Origin: an uncultured SAR86 cluster bacterium
GTDB taxonomy: Bacteria > Pseudomonadota > Gammaproteobacteria > Magnimaribacterales > D2472
Length of the DNA stretch: 64,000 nucleotides
Reading direction: 5' to 3'
Assembly (NCBI GenBank): GCA_902518715.1
Contig: CABYHU010000001.1
Location: 124,001-188,000, forward strand
Of this stretch, positions 18,873 to 29,705 are shown one piece after another. Both the position numbers and the translations under genes were made by a program. The notes beneath the pieces are model-generated. The model was not told the origin of the DNA. It worked only from the letters and a program-made list of their open reading frames with translations, and ran no database searches. How positions within the stretch are numbered: the first letter of the stretch is position 1; the number at the start of each line of letters is the position of its first letter.

Positions 18873-20054
18873 ATGGAATTAAGCTTTTCTTCAAAGGACT
18901 TAGAATTCAGAGATGAGGTTAGAGACTTTTTAGCAAACGAATACCCAAAACATGTTAAAGAGAAAATAGAAAATGGTGAACCATTAACTAGAGAGGACAT
19001 AGTTGATTGGCACAAATCACTTTCTGCAAAAGGTTGGATGGGCTTTAATTGGCCTGTCGAATATGGCGGTACTGGTTGGTCACCAGCACAAATTTATATT
19101 TTCCAAAATGAGCTTGGACTCGCAGGATGCCCGCCACTTATTCCTTTTGGTGTAAGTATGGTTGGACCTGTTATCTATACATTTGGAAATCAAGAGCAGA
19201 AAGATAGATTCTTACCAGATATACTTAATTTTGATACATGGTGGTGTCAGGGTTATTCTGAGCCTGGATCTGGTTCAGATTTAGCTTCCTTAAAAACAAA
19301 AGCAGAACTTATTAATGAAGATGGAAAGGATTATTACATTATTAATGGTTCAAAAACATGGACTACACTTGCACAAAATGCTGATTGGATTTTTTGCTTA
19401 GTAAGAACTGATTCTTCTGGAAAGAAACAAGAAGGTATTTCATTTTTACTAATCGATATGAAGTCTCCTGGTATTGAAGTTAAACCAATCATTACAATTG
19501 ATGGTGATCACGAAGTTAATTCAGTATTTTTTACTGACGTTAAAGTGCCTGCAGAAAACCTTATTGGGGAAGAGGGCAAAGGTTGGACATATGCAAAATT
19601 CCTTTTAGCTCATGAGCGTTTTGGTATTGCGGGTGTTGGTGCTTCTAAAAGACAACTTGAAAGACTTAAAGAAATTTCTAAAGATTTAGGAGATGATGAT
19701 CTCATTGCTAAAGTTTCACAATTAGAAATTGATATTATGGCTCTTGAGTTTACAGAACTTAGACTTCTTTCAGCTTTAGAAGGTGGAGGAAATCCTGGAG
19801 CTGAATCTTCTATATTGAAAATTAAAGGAACAGAGATACAACAGCGTCTGACAGAATTATATGTAGAAGCTGCAGGAGAATTTGCAATTCCTTATGGAGG
19901 ACCTGATGGCTATGGATCAAATGTTAAGCCAAATGGACCAGAGTACACCAATGATGCTTTATCAAAATATTTAAATATGAGAAAAGTAACCATATATGGT
20001 GGTAGTAATGAAATTCAAAAGAATATTATTTCTAAGTTTGTACTGGGAGTCTAA
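18873..20054 (+). CDS. Acyl-CoA dehydrogenase
   Basis: GWMGFNWPVEYGG, CQGYSEPGSGSDLASLKTKA, MRKVTIYGGSNEIQKNII. Confidence 0.94.
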   Translation: MELSFSSKDLEFRDEVRDFLANEYPKHVKEKIENGEPLTREDIVDWHKSLSAKGWMGFNWPVEYGGTGWSPAQIYIFQNELGLAGCPPLIPFGVSMVGPVIYTFGNQEQKDRFLPDILNFDTWWCQGYSEPGSGSDLASLKTKAELINEDGKDYYIINGSKTWTTLAQNADWIFCLVRTDSSGKKQEGISFLLIDMKSPGIEVKPIITIDGDHEVNSVFFTDVKVPAENLIGEEGKGWTYAKFLLAHERFGIAGVGASKRQLERLKEISKDLGDDDLIAKVSQLEIDIMALEFTELRLLSALEGGGNPGAESSILKIKGTEIQQRLTELYVEAAGEFAIPYGGPDGYGSNVKPNGPEYTNDALSKYLNMRKVTIYGGSNEIQKNIISKFVLGV

Positions 20055-21157
20055 TGAATCTAAATTTCTCCGATGAACAAAACCTTCTAAGAGAGCAAAT
20101 TCAGAAGTTTTGTAATTCTGACTATGATTTTTATGATAGAGAGAATTTCATTAATACTGAATCTGGCTTTGATCCTGAAAAATGGAAACTTTTTGCAGAT
20201 CAAGGTTGGCTTGCTATGCCATTTTCCAGTGAATCCGGAGGTTTTGATTTTGGACCCATAGAGTTATCTATACTTTTTGAGGAATTTGGTAAATTTCTAG
20301 TACTAGAACCATATCTTAGTAATGTTGTTCTTTCTGGATATATTCTTGATAATTCTTCCTTTGATAAAAAGAATGACTTTATTTCAAAACTTATTTCAGG
20401 TGAAGAGCAAATATCTCTTGCATACATGGAACAAAATCGTAATTATGAATTTAAAGACATTACATGTCTTCTAGAAGGTACTGATTCGCTAACTTTAAAT
20501 GGGACTAAAAACCTTGTTTTAAATGGTTCAAATGCCGATCATTACTTAGTTACGGTTAATCATAATGATGTGACTACAATAGTTCTTGTAAGCAAAGATA
20601 CTGATGGATTATCAATCAATAACTTTAAAACTGTTGATGACAGACGTATATCTCAACTTAATTTTGAAAATGTTGGAATTAATGCTGATCAAATAGTTGC
20701 AACAGGTGATGAGGCAGAACAACTGATCAAAGATGCAATTAATTATGGAACATTATGTGTATCAGCAGAGGCTGTTGGATGCATGGAATCTTGTTACCTT
20801 AAAACTGTTGAATACACAAAGAGTAGGGAACAATTTGGTCAACCAATAAGTAACTTTCAAGTTTTACAACATAAAATGGTTGATATGTTTATAGAGGCTG
20901 AACTCTGCAAATCTCTTTTATACAAATCTATGATTGATATGCATGAAAATAATGATTCTAAATATAGATCAGTTTCCGCCTTAAAATCTCAAGTTGGCTT
21001 ATCGGGGAAGAAAGTTGGTGAGGATGCAGTTCAACTCCACGGAGGTATGGGCGTTAGTGAAGAAATGTCCATAGGCCATTATTTAAAAAGATTTATTTCA
21101 ATTGATTCGCAATTTGGTAATTCACATTTTCATCTGAAAAAATTTAATAATTCCTAA
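20054..21157 (+). CDS. Acyl-CoA dehydrogenase (second paralogue of the pair)
   Basis: GWLAMPFSSESGGFDFG, VEYTKSREQFGQPISNFQVLQHKMVDM, QLHGGMGVSEE. Confidence 0.93.
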   Translation: MNLNFSDEQNLLREQIQKFCNSDYDFYDRENFINTESGFDPEKWKLFADQGWLAMPFSSESGGFDFGPIELSILFEEFGKFLVLEPYLSNVVLSGYILDNSSFDKKNDFISKLISGEEQISLAYMEQNRNYEFKDITCLLEGTDSLTLNGTKNLVLNGSNADHYLVTVNHNDVTTIVLVSKDTDGLSINNFKTVDDRRISQLNFENVGINADQIVATGDEAEQLIKDAINYGTLCVSAEAVGCMESCYLKTVEYTKSREQFGQPISNFQVLQHKMVDMFIEAELCKSLLYKSMIDMHENNDSKYRSVSALKSQVGLSGKKVGEDAVQLHGGMGVSEEMSIGHYLKRFISIDSQFGNSHFHLKKFNNS

Positions 21158-22650
21158 TGACTGATCTCACAAAAAATCCAGATCTCAGGTTAAGAGACAA
21201 ACCAGATGATTTTTTTGGTGACTGGAAATGGCGTGAAGGTTTAGCAGAATTGATGGTTCCTATAATAGGAAGACTTTATAGAAATGGTGTAAACGTTCTC
21301 ATGTACGGACATTCATTAATAAATCAATCTCCTATTGAAATAATGAAGTCACATAGATTTATAAGAAGAGTTGAAGATACTGAGATTTCTGAACTCGAGA
21401 CCTATCCCTTTTTACAAAGAATTGAACTCCAAGATATAAAAGATTGTGAGATTGATCTAGGAGAGATAGTAGTGGATTTCATGAAAGAGAATAAATCTTT
21501 AGATGATTCAGAAATTGACTCTCACATTAAATCATATATTTTAGATCCACTAGATAAAGTTGATCAGCACAGACCTTCAAAACCCCAGGACATAGTTTTG
21601 TATGGGTTTGGTCGAATCGGTAGGTTAGTTTCACGCATTATGGCTCAAATGACAGGCCCAGGTAATTATTATAGACTCAGAGCAATTGTCGTGAGAAAAG
21701 GATCAGATACAAACGATCTTCTTAAACGAGCTAGTTTGTTGAGACGTGATTCTGTTCACGGTTCATTTCATGGAACTATTAGAGTCGATAATGAGACGGA
21801 AACTTTAGTAATAAATGGAAATCCTGTAAAGATCATCTATGCAAATGGACCAAAAGACTTTAATTATTCCGATTACGATATAGATAATCCAATTGTTATT
21901 GATAACACAGGCGTCTGGAGAGAGGAGAAAGATTTATCTCTTCATCTAGAATCTGGCGCTAGCAAAGTTGTTCTAACTGCACCTGGGAAGGGTCAAATAA
22001 AGAATATTGTTAACGGTATTAATAACGACATATTGAATGAATCTGATAACGTAATCTCAGCTGCTTCTTGCACGACTAATGCAATTGTTCCGGTTTTAGA
22101 CATTTTAAATAAAGAATATTCAATAACATCAGGACATATCGAAACTGTTCATGCATATACGAATGATCAAAATCTAATCGATAATTATCATAAGAAAGAT
22201 AGAAGAGGAAGAAGTGCCGCTTTAAATATGGTTATAACATCTACAGGAGCAGTAAAAGCAGTTTCTAAAGCATTACCTGAACTCGATGGAAAATTAACTG
22301 GTAATGCTATTAGAGTTCCGACTCCAAATGTAAGTTTGGCTGTAATGTCACTTACAGTAGATAAGAATGATCTAAATAAAGATGATGTTAATGAATTTCT
22401 CAGGAAGACAGCCTTTAACTCTAAATATAGAGAAATTGTTGGTTTTGTTAACTCCACTGAGATTGTCTCTTCTGACTTTTACTCAAGTCCTTTTGCTTCC
22501 GTAATTGATTCACAAGCAACCATAGTTTCTGACAATAAAATTACCTTATATTGTTGGTATGACAATGAGTATGGTTATTCAGTCCAAGTTGTTAATTTAG
22601 TTAAAAATATTGCTGGCATAAATCTCATTAGATTGCCCGTAAAGGTTTGA
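21157..22650 (+). CDS. Glyceraldehyde-3-phosphate dehydrogenase, long form with about 145-aa N-terminal extension
   Basis: YGFGRIGRLVSRI, SAASCTTNAIVPVLDIL active site, WYDNEYGYSVQVVNL. Confidence 0.94.
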   Translation: MTDLTKNPDLRLRDKPDDFFGDWKWREGLAELMVPIIGRLYRNGVNVLMYGHSLINQSPIEIMKSHRFIRRVEDTEISELETYPFLQRIELQDIKDCEIDLGEIVVDFMKENKSLDDSEIDSHIKSYILDPLDKVDQHRPSKPQDIVLYGFGRIGRLVSRIMAQMTGPGNYYRLRAIVVRKGSDTNDLLKRASLLRRDSVHGSFHGTIRVDNETETLVINGNPVKIIYANGPKDFNYSDYDIDNPIVIDNTGVWREEKDLSLHLESGASKVVLTAPGKGQIKNIVNGINNDILNESDNVISAASCTTNAIVPVLDILNKEYSITSGHIETVHAYTNDQNLIDNYHKKDRRGRSAALNMVITSTGAVKAVSKALPELDGKLTGNAIRVPTPNVSLAVMSLTVDKNDLNKDDVNEFLRKTAFNSKYREIVGFVNSTEIVSSDFYSSPFASVIDSQATIVSDNKITLYCWYDNEYGYSVQVVNLVKNIAGINLIRLPVKV

Positions 22651-22717
22651 TATTAGTAGTATATAGAGGCTTTAAATACTATAATTCAAACGTTTTTTTA
22701 AGATAGGAAGTTAAAAG

Positions 22718-24034
22718 TTGTATAACTTAAAAAAAGGCTTAAATATACCTATTTCAGGGTCACCTGAGGGTGCTGTCTCCGACTCAACAAAAATATCTCA
22801 TGTTGGCATTCTTGGACCAGATTATATTGGTATGAAACCAACAATGATGGTTGAAGTTGGTGACCAGGTAAAAATTGGTTCAGTTTTATTCGAGGACAAA
22901 AAAAATCCAGGTGTATTTTTCACTTCTCCAGCTGGAGGGTTAATAAAATCTATTAACAGAGGTGAAAAGAGACGTTTCATAAGTTTAGAGATTGAGGTTG
23001 CTGACCAAGAGAATCAAGTTGAAATTTTAAATGACAGTGATGAGATTCTTCTCAAAAATCTATCAAAATATGGAATCATTAATAATTTTAGAACAAGACC
23101 TTTTAACAAAACACCAAAACTCAATGATATTCCTAATGATATATTTGTAAATGTTTGTGATACAAACCCTTTATCGGTTGATCCATATATTTATCTTCAA
23201 CATGAAATAGATTTATTCAATAGATCGTTGATAAAATTGAAAGAAATTTTTAACTGTAATATACACGTTTGCTATCAAAATAATGACTTTAATAATTTTA
23301 TAGATGGAATAAATTACTATAATTTTAAGGGTCCACATCCTGCAGGTCTCTCAGGAACACATATACATTTTATAAAACCTGTAGATATAAACTCTAAGTG
23401 TTGGTACATAGATGGGCAGGGCATTCTTTCATTTGGTGACTTTGCTCTTAATAATAAGATAAGAACCACTAGATATGTATCTATCGGTGGACCTTCAATC
23501 ATTGAACCAAAAATTGTTAAAGCTAGAATTGGATCTGATTGCAGAGAACTTGTTGCAGGTAATTTAAAAGATAATTCTCGATTAATATCTGGATCCGTTC
23601 TAAATGGATATGAAATTACTGATTCATTAACATTTTTAGGCTTTTATCATAATCAGATTTCCGCTATTTCAGATGAAGTACCTGATACTTTTCTTAATTG
23701 GCTTATGCCAGGATCAAAACTGCATTCTAAGCTTGGTGCTTTTATATCAAGCTGGGTAAAACCCGAAGAGTTTGAGTTCAATACCGCTCTTAATGGCAGT
23801 AATAGAGGAATAGTTCCTGTTGCTGCTTATGAGGAGGTTATGCCCTTAAATATAATGTCACTCCAGTTATTAAAATCTATTGTTGTAAAAGACATTGAAA
23901 ATGCTATTAAACTTGGTGTTTTAGAGTTGGCTCCTGAAGATTTATCCCTATGTAGTTATGTATGTCCTAGTAAATATGATTACTGCTCAATTTTGGATGA
24001 AAACTTAGAATTAATATATAAAGAATTGCAATGA
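22718..24034 (+). CDS. nqrA: Na+-translocating NADH:quinone reductase subunit A, TTG start
   Basis: LKKGLNIPISGSPEG, PHPAGLSGTHIHFI, C-term LCSYVCPSKYDYCSIL; operon context. Confidence 0.96.
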   Translation: MYNLKKGLNIPISGSPEGAVSDSTKISHVGILGPDYIGMKPTMMVEVGDQVKIGSVLFEDKKNPGVFFTSPAGGLIKSINRGEKRRFISLEIEVADQENQVEILNDSDEILLKNLSKYGIINNFRTRPFNKTPKLNDIPNDIFVNVCDTNPLSVDPYIYLQHEIDLFNRSLIKLKEIFNCNIHVCYQNNDFNNFIDGINYYNFKGPHPAGLSGTHIHFIKPVDINSKCWYIDGQGILSFGDFALNNKIRTTRYVSIGGPSIIEPKIVKARIGSDCRELVAGNLKDNSRLISGSVLNGYEITDSLTFLGFYHNQISAISDEVPDTFLNWLMPGSKLHSKLGAFISSWVKPEEFEFNTALNGSNRGIVPVAAYEEVMPLNIMSLQLLKSIVVKDIENAIKLGVLELAPEDLSLCSYVCPSKYDYCSILDENLELIYKELQ

Positions 24035-25263
24035 AATTTCTTAGAAATCTTTTTGATGAAGCGAAACCTTCTTTTTCAAAAGGTGGAACAGCTGAAAAAT
24101 ATTTCCCAATTTATGATATCTTCGAAAACTTATTTTTTCTCTCAAGAAATAAAACCAAAAATCCAATTCATATAAGAGACGCACTAGATATTCAACGAAT
24201 GATGGTCATAGTCTGGCTATCCACATTTCCAGCAATGTTTTTTGGTATGTACAACATTGGAAACCAGTCTCTTGAATATTTAGCGCTCATTGATACACCT
24301 AATACTGGTGACTGGCATCATTATCTTGTAAATATTTTTGGGTATGAACCAAATAGTTTTATAAATAAAATGTGGTTCGGTGCAGTCTATTTTATTCCTA
24401 TTTATGCAACAACATTTTTAGTAGGTATTTCATGGGAAATTTTATTCGCAATTATTAGAAAACATGAGGTTAATGAAGGTTTTTTTGTATCTTCAGTTCT
24501 TTTTGCTTTAAGTTGTCCACCAGATCTTCCTTTATGGCAAGCCGCATTAGGTATAACATTTGGAATTGTTATTGGAAAAGAGATTTTTGGAGGAACTGGT
24601 AAAAACTTCCTCAATCCTGCTTTAACTGGTAGAGCTTTCCTTTATTTTGCATATCCATCTGATATTTCTGGTGATAAAGTTTGGATTTCTGGACTAGGAG
24701 ATCAAATGATTATTCCACAGGGTTATTCAGGCGCTACACCTCTTGGTGTTGCTGCAGAATCTGGTGTCCCTGGACTGACAGACAAATTTAGTTGGTTTGA
24801 TGCTTTTGCTGGAAATATTCCTGGTTCAATAGGGGAGACATCTATTATCGCGATTTCAATTGCTGCAGTAATTCTTTTGATGACAAGAATTGCCTCCTAC
24901 AGAATCATGCTCGGAACACTTTTAGGGATGTTTGTTACAAGTTCGCTATTCAATATTATTGGTTCAGAAACTAACCCAATGTTCAATGTTCCATTTTACT
25001 GGCATCTTGTTATTGGTAGTTTTGCATTTGGTTTGGTTTTCATGGCTACCGAACCAGTTTCAGGCTCAGGAACAAATAAAGGTAGATGGATATATGGAAT
25101 TGTCATAGGAGTTACAGTAGTCCTTATACGCGTTGTAAATCCAGCATTCCCTGAAGGAATGATGCTTGCTATACTTTTTGCTAACCTGTTAGCACCCGTT
25201 ATAGATCACTTAGTTGTAAATAATAATATTCAAAAGAAACTTAAATACAGAGAAGCATTATGA
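24031..25263 (+). CDS. nqrB: Na+-NQR subunit B
   Basis: Polytopic; FMN-attachment motif GYSGATPLG; operon context. Confidence 0.96.
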   Translation: MKFLRNLFDEAKPSFSKGGTAEKYFPIYDIFENLFFLSRNKTKNPIHIRDALDIQRMMVIVWLSTFPAMFFGMYNIGNQSLEYLALIDTPNTGDWHHYLVNIFGYEPNSFINKMWFGAVYFIPIYATTFLVGISWEILFAIIRKHEVNEGFFVSSVLFALSCPPDLPLWQAALGITFGIVIGKEIFGGTGKNFLNPALTGRAFLYFAYPSDISGDKVWISGLGDQMIIPQGYSGATPLGVAAESGVPGLTDKFSWFDAFAGNIPGSIGETSIIAISIAAVILLMTRIASYRIMLGTLLGMFVTSSLFNIIGSETNPMFNVPFYWHLVIGSFAFGLVFMATEPVSGSGTNKGRWIYGIVIGVTVVLIRVVNPAFPEGMMLAILFANLLAPVIDHLVVNNNIQKKLKYREAL

Positions 25264-26030
25264 ATGAAACAATTATGAAGACTTTAGGCGTAACCCTTGG
25301 TGTTTGCTTACTATGCTCTCTATTTGTTTCTTTTACCGCCGTATCTCTCAGAGACCAACAGAATACAAATAAACTTAATGATAAAAGAGTTAAGATTCTT
25401 GAAGCTGCAAATATTTACGATGAATCAATGTCAGTTGAAGATCAATTTAAAAACCTTGAGATTCGTTTCTTAGATTTTGACACCGGAGAAACATATAGGG
25501 AGTATAAAGATTTTGATATAGATAAATATGATCAACTACAATCATTGAGATTCTCAGATCAGTCTAAACCTGTTCCAGCTGATAAAGATATTGCAATTAT
25601 TAAAAATAGAGAAAATATTGGAAAAATTTATTTTTCAACTAAAGATAATCAAATAGATAAATTAATTCTTCCAATCCGCGGCTATGGTTTATGGGGAACT
25701 CTTTATGGTTATATTGCTATAGAAAATGATTTTAATACTGTTGTAGGTATTGAATTTTATGAGCATAAGGAAACACCAGGTCTTGGTGGAGAGGTTGATA
25801 ATCCTAATTGGAAGAATATTTGGGTTGGAAAAGAGATTTATCAATCTGGAGATGTAAAACTACAAGTAATAAAAGGTGCTGTTGATCAGAACATGAATGA
25901 TGCTAAATATATGGTTGACGGTCTTTCTGGAGCAACTCTGACGAGTAGGGGTGTTTCTAATATGATTGAATACTGGTTTAGTGACTCAGGTTATTTAAAA
26001 CTTTTAGAAAATTTTGATTATGAGTCTTAA
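25260..26030 (+). CDS. nqrC: Na+-NQR subunit C
   Basis: N-terminal TM; FMN-attachment motif [34 protein letters not shown]. Confidence 0.96.
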   Translation: MNETIMKTLGVTLGVCLLCSLFVSFTAVSLRDQQNTNKLNDKRVKILEAANIYDESMSVEDQFKNLEIRFLDFDTGETYREYKDFDIDKYDQLQSLRFSDQSKPVPADKDIAIIKNRENIGKIYFSTKDNQIDKLILPIRGYGLWGTLYGYIAIENDFNTVVGIEFYEHKETPGLGGEVDNPNWKNIWVGKEIYQSGDVKLQVIKGAVDQNMNDAKYMVDGLSGATLTSRGVSNMIEYWFSDSGYLKLLENFDYES

Positions 26031-26691
26031 GCAATATAAAGAAGTTCTAGTAAATCCTCTAATAAAGGAGAATCCAATAACGCTCCAAATTTTAGGAATT
26101 TGCTCAGCTTTAGCTGTAACAAGTAATTTAAATGTCACATTGATAATGTGTATTGCTCTAACATCTGTTGTTTCACTCTCAAATCTATTTATTTCAATCA
26201 TTAGAAACTACATACCTTCATCTGTCCGTATTATTGTTCAAATGACTATCATTGCTACACTGGTTATTTTGGTTGACGAACTTCTTAAGGCCTATGATTA
26301 TGAAACAAGCAAAAAACTATCAGTATTTGTTGGTCTGATCATTACCAATTGTATTGTAATGGGAAGAGCTGAAGCTTTTGCAATGAAAGAAAAACCTTTT
26401 GTAAGTTTCTTAGATGGCCTTGGTAATGGCATTGGCTATAGTTTAATACTTATTGGTGTTGCATTCATTCGTGAGCTTTTCGGTGCAGGAACTTTGTTTG
26501 GTATTCCAGTTTTTGGTGATTGGTACCCAACTAATAATCTCCTTCTGTTGCCACCAAGTTCATTTATTATTATTGGTTTATTTATTTGGTTAATTAGGGG
26601 CTATAACAATGATCAGATTGAAGAGGATGAGTTTGATTTATCAAAACATTCCGTTGCACCAAATTTAAATAAAAGAGAGTTAAATGTTTGA
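26014..26691 (+). CDS. nqrD: Na+-NQR subunit D
   Basis: [35 protein letters not shown]; operon context. Confidence 0.96.
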   Translation: MIMSLKQYKEVLVNPLIKENPITLQILGICSALAVTSNLNVTLIMCIALTSVVSLSNLFISIIRNYIPSSVRIIVQMTIIATLVILVDELLKAYDYETSKKLSVFVGLIITNCIVMGRAEAFAMKEKPFVSFLDGLGNGIGYSLILIGVAFIRELFGAGTLFGIPVFGDWYPTNNLLLLPPSSFIIIGLFIWLIRGYNNDQIEEDEFDLSKHSVAPNLNKRELNV

Positions 26692-27295
26692 ACATTATCT
26701 AAATATATTCATCAATACTGTCTTTATTGAAAATATAGCCTTATCTTTGTTTTTAGGCATGTGTACTTTTTTAGCTATATCTAAAAAGATTGATGCAGCA
26801 TTTGGTTTAGGAATAGCCGTTATAGTAGTTTGCGCTATCACAGTACCTTTAAATAACTTAATTTATAACTATGTATTAAGAGAGGGTGCTCTTACTTGGG
26901 CCGGCCTTCCAAATACAAACTTAGAGTTTGTAGAACTAATTAGTTACATTGGCGTGATTGCTGCTGCAGTTCAAATTTTAGAAATGTTTTTAGATAAATA
27001 TATACCAGCTTTATATAATGCCCTTGGGGTATTCTTACCTTTAATCACTGTTAATTGTGCAATATTAGGTGCTTCTTTATTTATGGTAGAAAAAGACTTA
27101 ATGTTCACTGAAAGTATTGCTTATGGTCTTGGTGCTGGTGTTGGTTGGGCTATGGCAATTGTAATACTTGCAGGGATCAGAGAAAAATTAAAGTACTCAG
27201 ATATTCCTGAAGGTCTAAAAGGTCTTGGTATGACTTTTATTATTGTTGGGTTAATGAGCTTTGGTTTTATGTCATTTGGTGGAATATCTTTATAG
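26684..27295 (+). CDS. nqrE: Na+-NQR subunit E
   Basis: [38 protein letters not shown]; operon context. Confidence 0.96.
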   Translation: MFEHYLNIFINTVFIENIALSLFLGMCTFLAISKKIDAAFGLGIAVIVVCAITVPLNNLIYNYVLREGALTWAGLPNTNLEFVELISYIGVIAAAVQILEMFLDKYIPALYNALGVFLPLITVNCAILGASLFMVEKDLMFTESIAYGLGAGVGWAMAIVILAGIREKLKYSDIPEGLKGLGMTFIIVGLMSFGFMSFGGISL

Positions 27296-27305
27296 GAGAT
27301 TTTAA

Positions 27306-28526
27306 ATGGATTTAGTATTAGGAGTTGTTTCATTTACAGGAATAGTTTTACTGCTTGTAGTTGTAATTCTTCTTGCAAGAAGTCAATTAGTTGCTTCAGG
27401 GAATGTTTCAATAACAATCAACGGAGATGAAGAAAATAAACTTGAAGTACAAACAGGATCAAAACTGCTACAAACATTAGCAGATAACAAAATCTTCCTT
27501 TCTTCAGCTTGTGGTGGTGGTGGAACATGTAGTCAATGTAAATGCCAAATTCTTGAAGGTGGAGGATCAATCCTTCCAACTGAAGAAAGTCATTTTAATG
27601 CAAAAGAAAAGAATGAAGGTTGGAGATTGTCATGTCAGGTTGCAGTTAAAAATGATTTAAAAATAACAGTTCCAGATGATGTTTTTGGAGTTAAAGAGTG
27701 GGAATGTGAGGTAGTTTCTAATGACAATGTTGCAACCTTTATTAAGGAATTAATTTTAAAATTACCAGAGGGTGAAAATGTGGACTTTAGGGCTGGTGGA
27801 TATGTCCAACTGGAAGCTCCTGAATATAAAATAGATTACAAGGATTTTGATATTGAAGATGAATATCATGAAGATTGGGATAGATTTAAGATTTGGGATA
27901 ATAAAGCTGTAAATAACGAACCAGTTGTAAGAGCCTACTCGATGGCAAATTATCCTGAAGAGAAAGGAGTCCTTAAATTTAATATTAGAATAGCTTCACC
28001 ACCTCCTGGTAGTGATTTTCCTCCGGGTTTAATGTCTTCCTGGGTTTTTAACTTGAAACCCGGAGATAAAGTTAAGGTATTTGGCCCATTTGGTGAGTTC
28101 TTTGCAAAAGAAACTCCTAACGAAATGGTATTTGTCGGTGGTGGTGCCGGTATGGCTCCAATGAGAGCACATATTTTTGATCAACTTCTTCGAATTAACA
28201 CCGATAGAAAAATAACATTTTGGTATGGAGCAAGAAGTTTAAAAGAGATGTTCTATGTTGATGAGTTTGATAAATTAGATAATGAAAATAATAATTTTTC
28301 ATGGCATGTAGCTCTTTCAGATCCTCTACCAGAGGATAATTGGAGTGGTGATACAGGATTTATTCATCAGGTTTTATTTGATAATTATTTAAAAAATCAC
28401 CCAGCACCTGAAGATTGTGAGTACTACTTGTGTGGACCACCAATGATGAATAAAGCTGTTATAGATATGCTTTTAGATCTTGGAGTTGAAAGGGAAAACA
28501 TCGCACTAGATGATTTCGGTGGCTAG
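27306..28526 (+). CDS. nqrF: Na+-NQR subunit F (2Fe-2S/FAD)
   Basis: [14 protein letters not shown] ferredoxin motif, [23 protein letters not shown]. Confidence 0.97.
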   Translation: MDLVLGVVSFTGIVLLLVVVILLARSQLVASGNVSITINGDEENKLEVQTGSKLLQTLADNKIFLSSACGGGGTCSQCKCQILEGGGSILPTEESHFNAKEKNEGWRLSCQVAVKNDLKITVPDDVFGVKEWECEVVSNDNVATFIKELILKLPEGENVDFRAGGYVQLEAPEYKIDYKDFDIEDEYHEDWDRFKIWDNKAVNNEPVVRAYSMANYPEEKGVLKFNIRIASPPPGSDFPPGLMSSWVFNLKPGDKVKVFGPFGEFFAKETPNEMVFVGGGAGMAPMRAHIFDQLLRINTDRKITFWYGARSLKEMFYVDEFDKLDNENNNFSWHVALSDPLPEDNWSGDTGFIHQVLFDNYLKNHPAPEDCEYYLCGPPMMNKAVIDMLLDLGVERENIALDDFGG

Positions 28527-28528
28527 TT

Positions 28529-29530
28529 ATTATTACAAGACCAAATATTTCTAAGTTTATAGCCCTTGTTGTTGGTTTAGTCTGCATCGTTTTTGCTTAC
28601 GACTACAATCAAAAGAATAATTATATCTATCAGGGAGAGATCTATGGCACTTATTGGAAAATATCCTCTAAAGAATTTATAAATCAGCAATATATCGATG
28701 AAATAGAAGATATTCTCAATGATATTGATTTAATTGCATCAAACTATAAGCAAGATTCTGAAGTTAATAAGTTAAATTTTTACGATATCGACAATGAGTT
28801 TTTTCTTTCAGATGAATTGTATGAAATTATTAAGATTGCATTGGATGTATCAGATAAAACTAATGGTGTATACGACATAACAGTAGGTTCTCTTGTAAAT
28901 AACCTTGGATTTGGTCCTAATTTATTTCTTGATAATCAGTATGTATTTGAACCCTATTCCTTAAAGTTTTTTATTAATGATAAAAATAAAAGTATTTCTA
29001 AATACAAAGATGTTGTTTTTGATCTATCATCAGTAGCTAAGGGTTATGCTGTAGATGCAATTTCTGATTACCTCTTAGCAAATAATTTTAATAATTATTT
29101 AATTGATATTGGTGGTGAGATTGCAGCTAATGGATCATCTAAAAATGGTGTTTGGACTATTGGTATTCAAGACCCTCAATCTTTGCAGCAAAATGTTTCA
29201 TTTACGGTGGCTAACTCTGGTAAATTCATCGGTGTTGCAACTTCTGGTGATTATTTAAATTTCAAGTATCTTGATGGTGAGCTTGTATCTCATTCTATAG
29301 ATCCAAGAATCACTAAATCTAAAGATAATAATGTACTTTCCGTAACTGTTTTAGATGAATCGTCAGTTAGTAGAGCTGATGCATTTGCAACAGCATTTAA
29401 CATTATGTCTCTTGATGAGTCTGTAGAGTTATCAGAATCATTAGGTATAAAAGTTAAGATTATTTATATTAGTGATGGCTTAATTAAGTATTTTGAATCA
29501 AAATCATGGCAAAATATGAATTATGAGTGA
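28529..29530 (+). CDS. apbE: FAD:protein FMN transferase ApbE; start proposed upstream of the listed ORF at a non-canonical ATT codon
   Basis: Frame is open from the TGA at 28511 and encodes a TM (FIALVVGLVCIVFAY) and ApbE N-terminal features (GTYWKI...DILNDIDLIASNYKQDSEVNKLN) before the first TTG at 28817; later DLSSVAKGYAVDAIS, LIDIGGEI. Confidence 0.85.
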   Translation: MITRPNISKFIALVVGLVCIVFAYDYNQKNNYIYQGEIYGTYWKISSKEFINQQYIDEIEDILNDIDLIASNYKQDSEVNKLNFYDIDNEFFLSDELYEIIKIALDVSDKTNGVYDITVGSLVNNLGFGPNLFLDNQYVFEPYSLKFFINDKNKSISKYKDVVFDLSSVAKGYAVDAISDYLLANNFNNYLIDIGGEIAANGSSKNGVWTIGIQDPQSLQQNVSFTVANSGKFIGVATSGDYLNFKYLDGELVSHSIDPRITKSKDNNVLSVTVLDESSVSRADAFATAFNIMSLDESVELSESLGIKVKIIYISDGLIKYFESKSWQNMNYE

Positions 29531-29705
29531 GATATTAATCGCATCTTTAGTTTTTGCGCTTGCAATTTGTGGCCTTGCTGCTGGTTTTATTCTTAATAAT
29601 AAACCTTTGCAAGGTTCATGCGGTGGCCTCTCAACCTTTGAGGAAGGTGCACCATGCGAGTTTTGTGGAAAAGAGCAGGGTGATTGTATTAAAACTGATT
29701 CATAG
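29523..29705 (+). CDS. nqrM: Na+-NQR maturation protein NqrM (DUF539-like)
   Basis: 60 aa, single TM plus Cys-rich GSCGGLSTFEEGAPCEFCGKEQGDC; follows apbE. Confidence 0.9.
   Translation: MSEILIASLVFALAICGLAAGFILNNKPLQGSCGGLSTFEEGAPCEFCGKEQGDCIKTDS

Noticed and set aside
22188-22457. 89-aa minus-strand ORF inside the GAPDH gene
   Set aside because: Antisense to the conserved catalytic region; no independent support.
22647-22685. TTGATA...TATAAT as an nqr promoter
   Set aside because: The -10-like TATAAT (22680) is good but spacing to TTGATA is about 27 bp, too long for sigma-70; not called as a feature.
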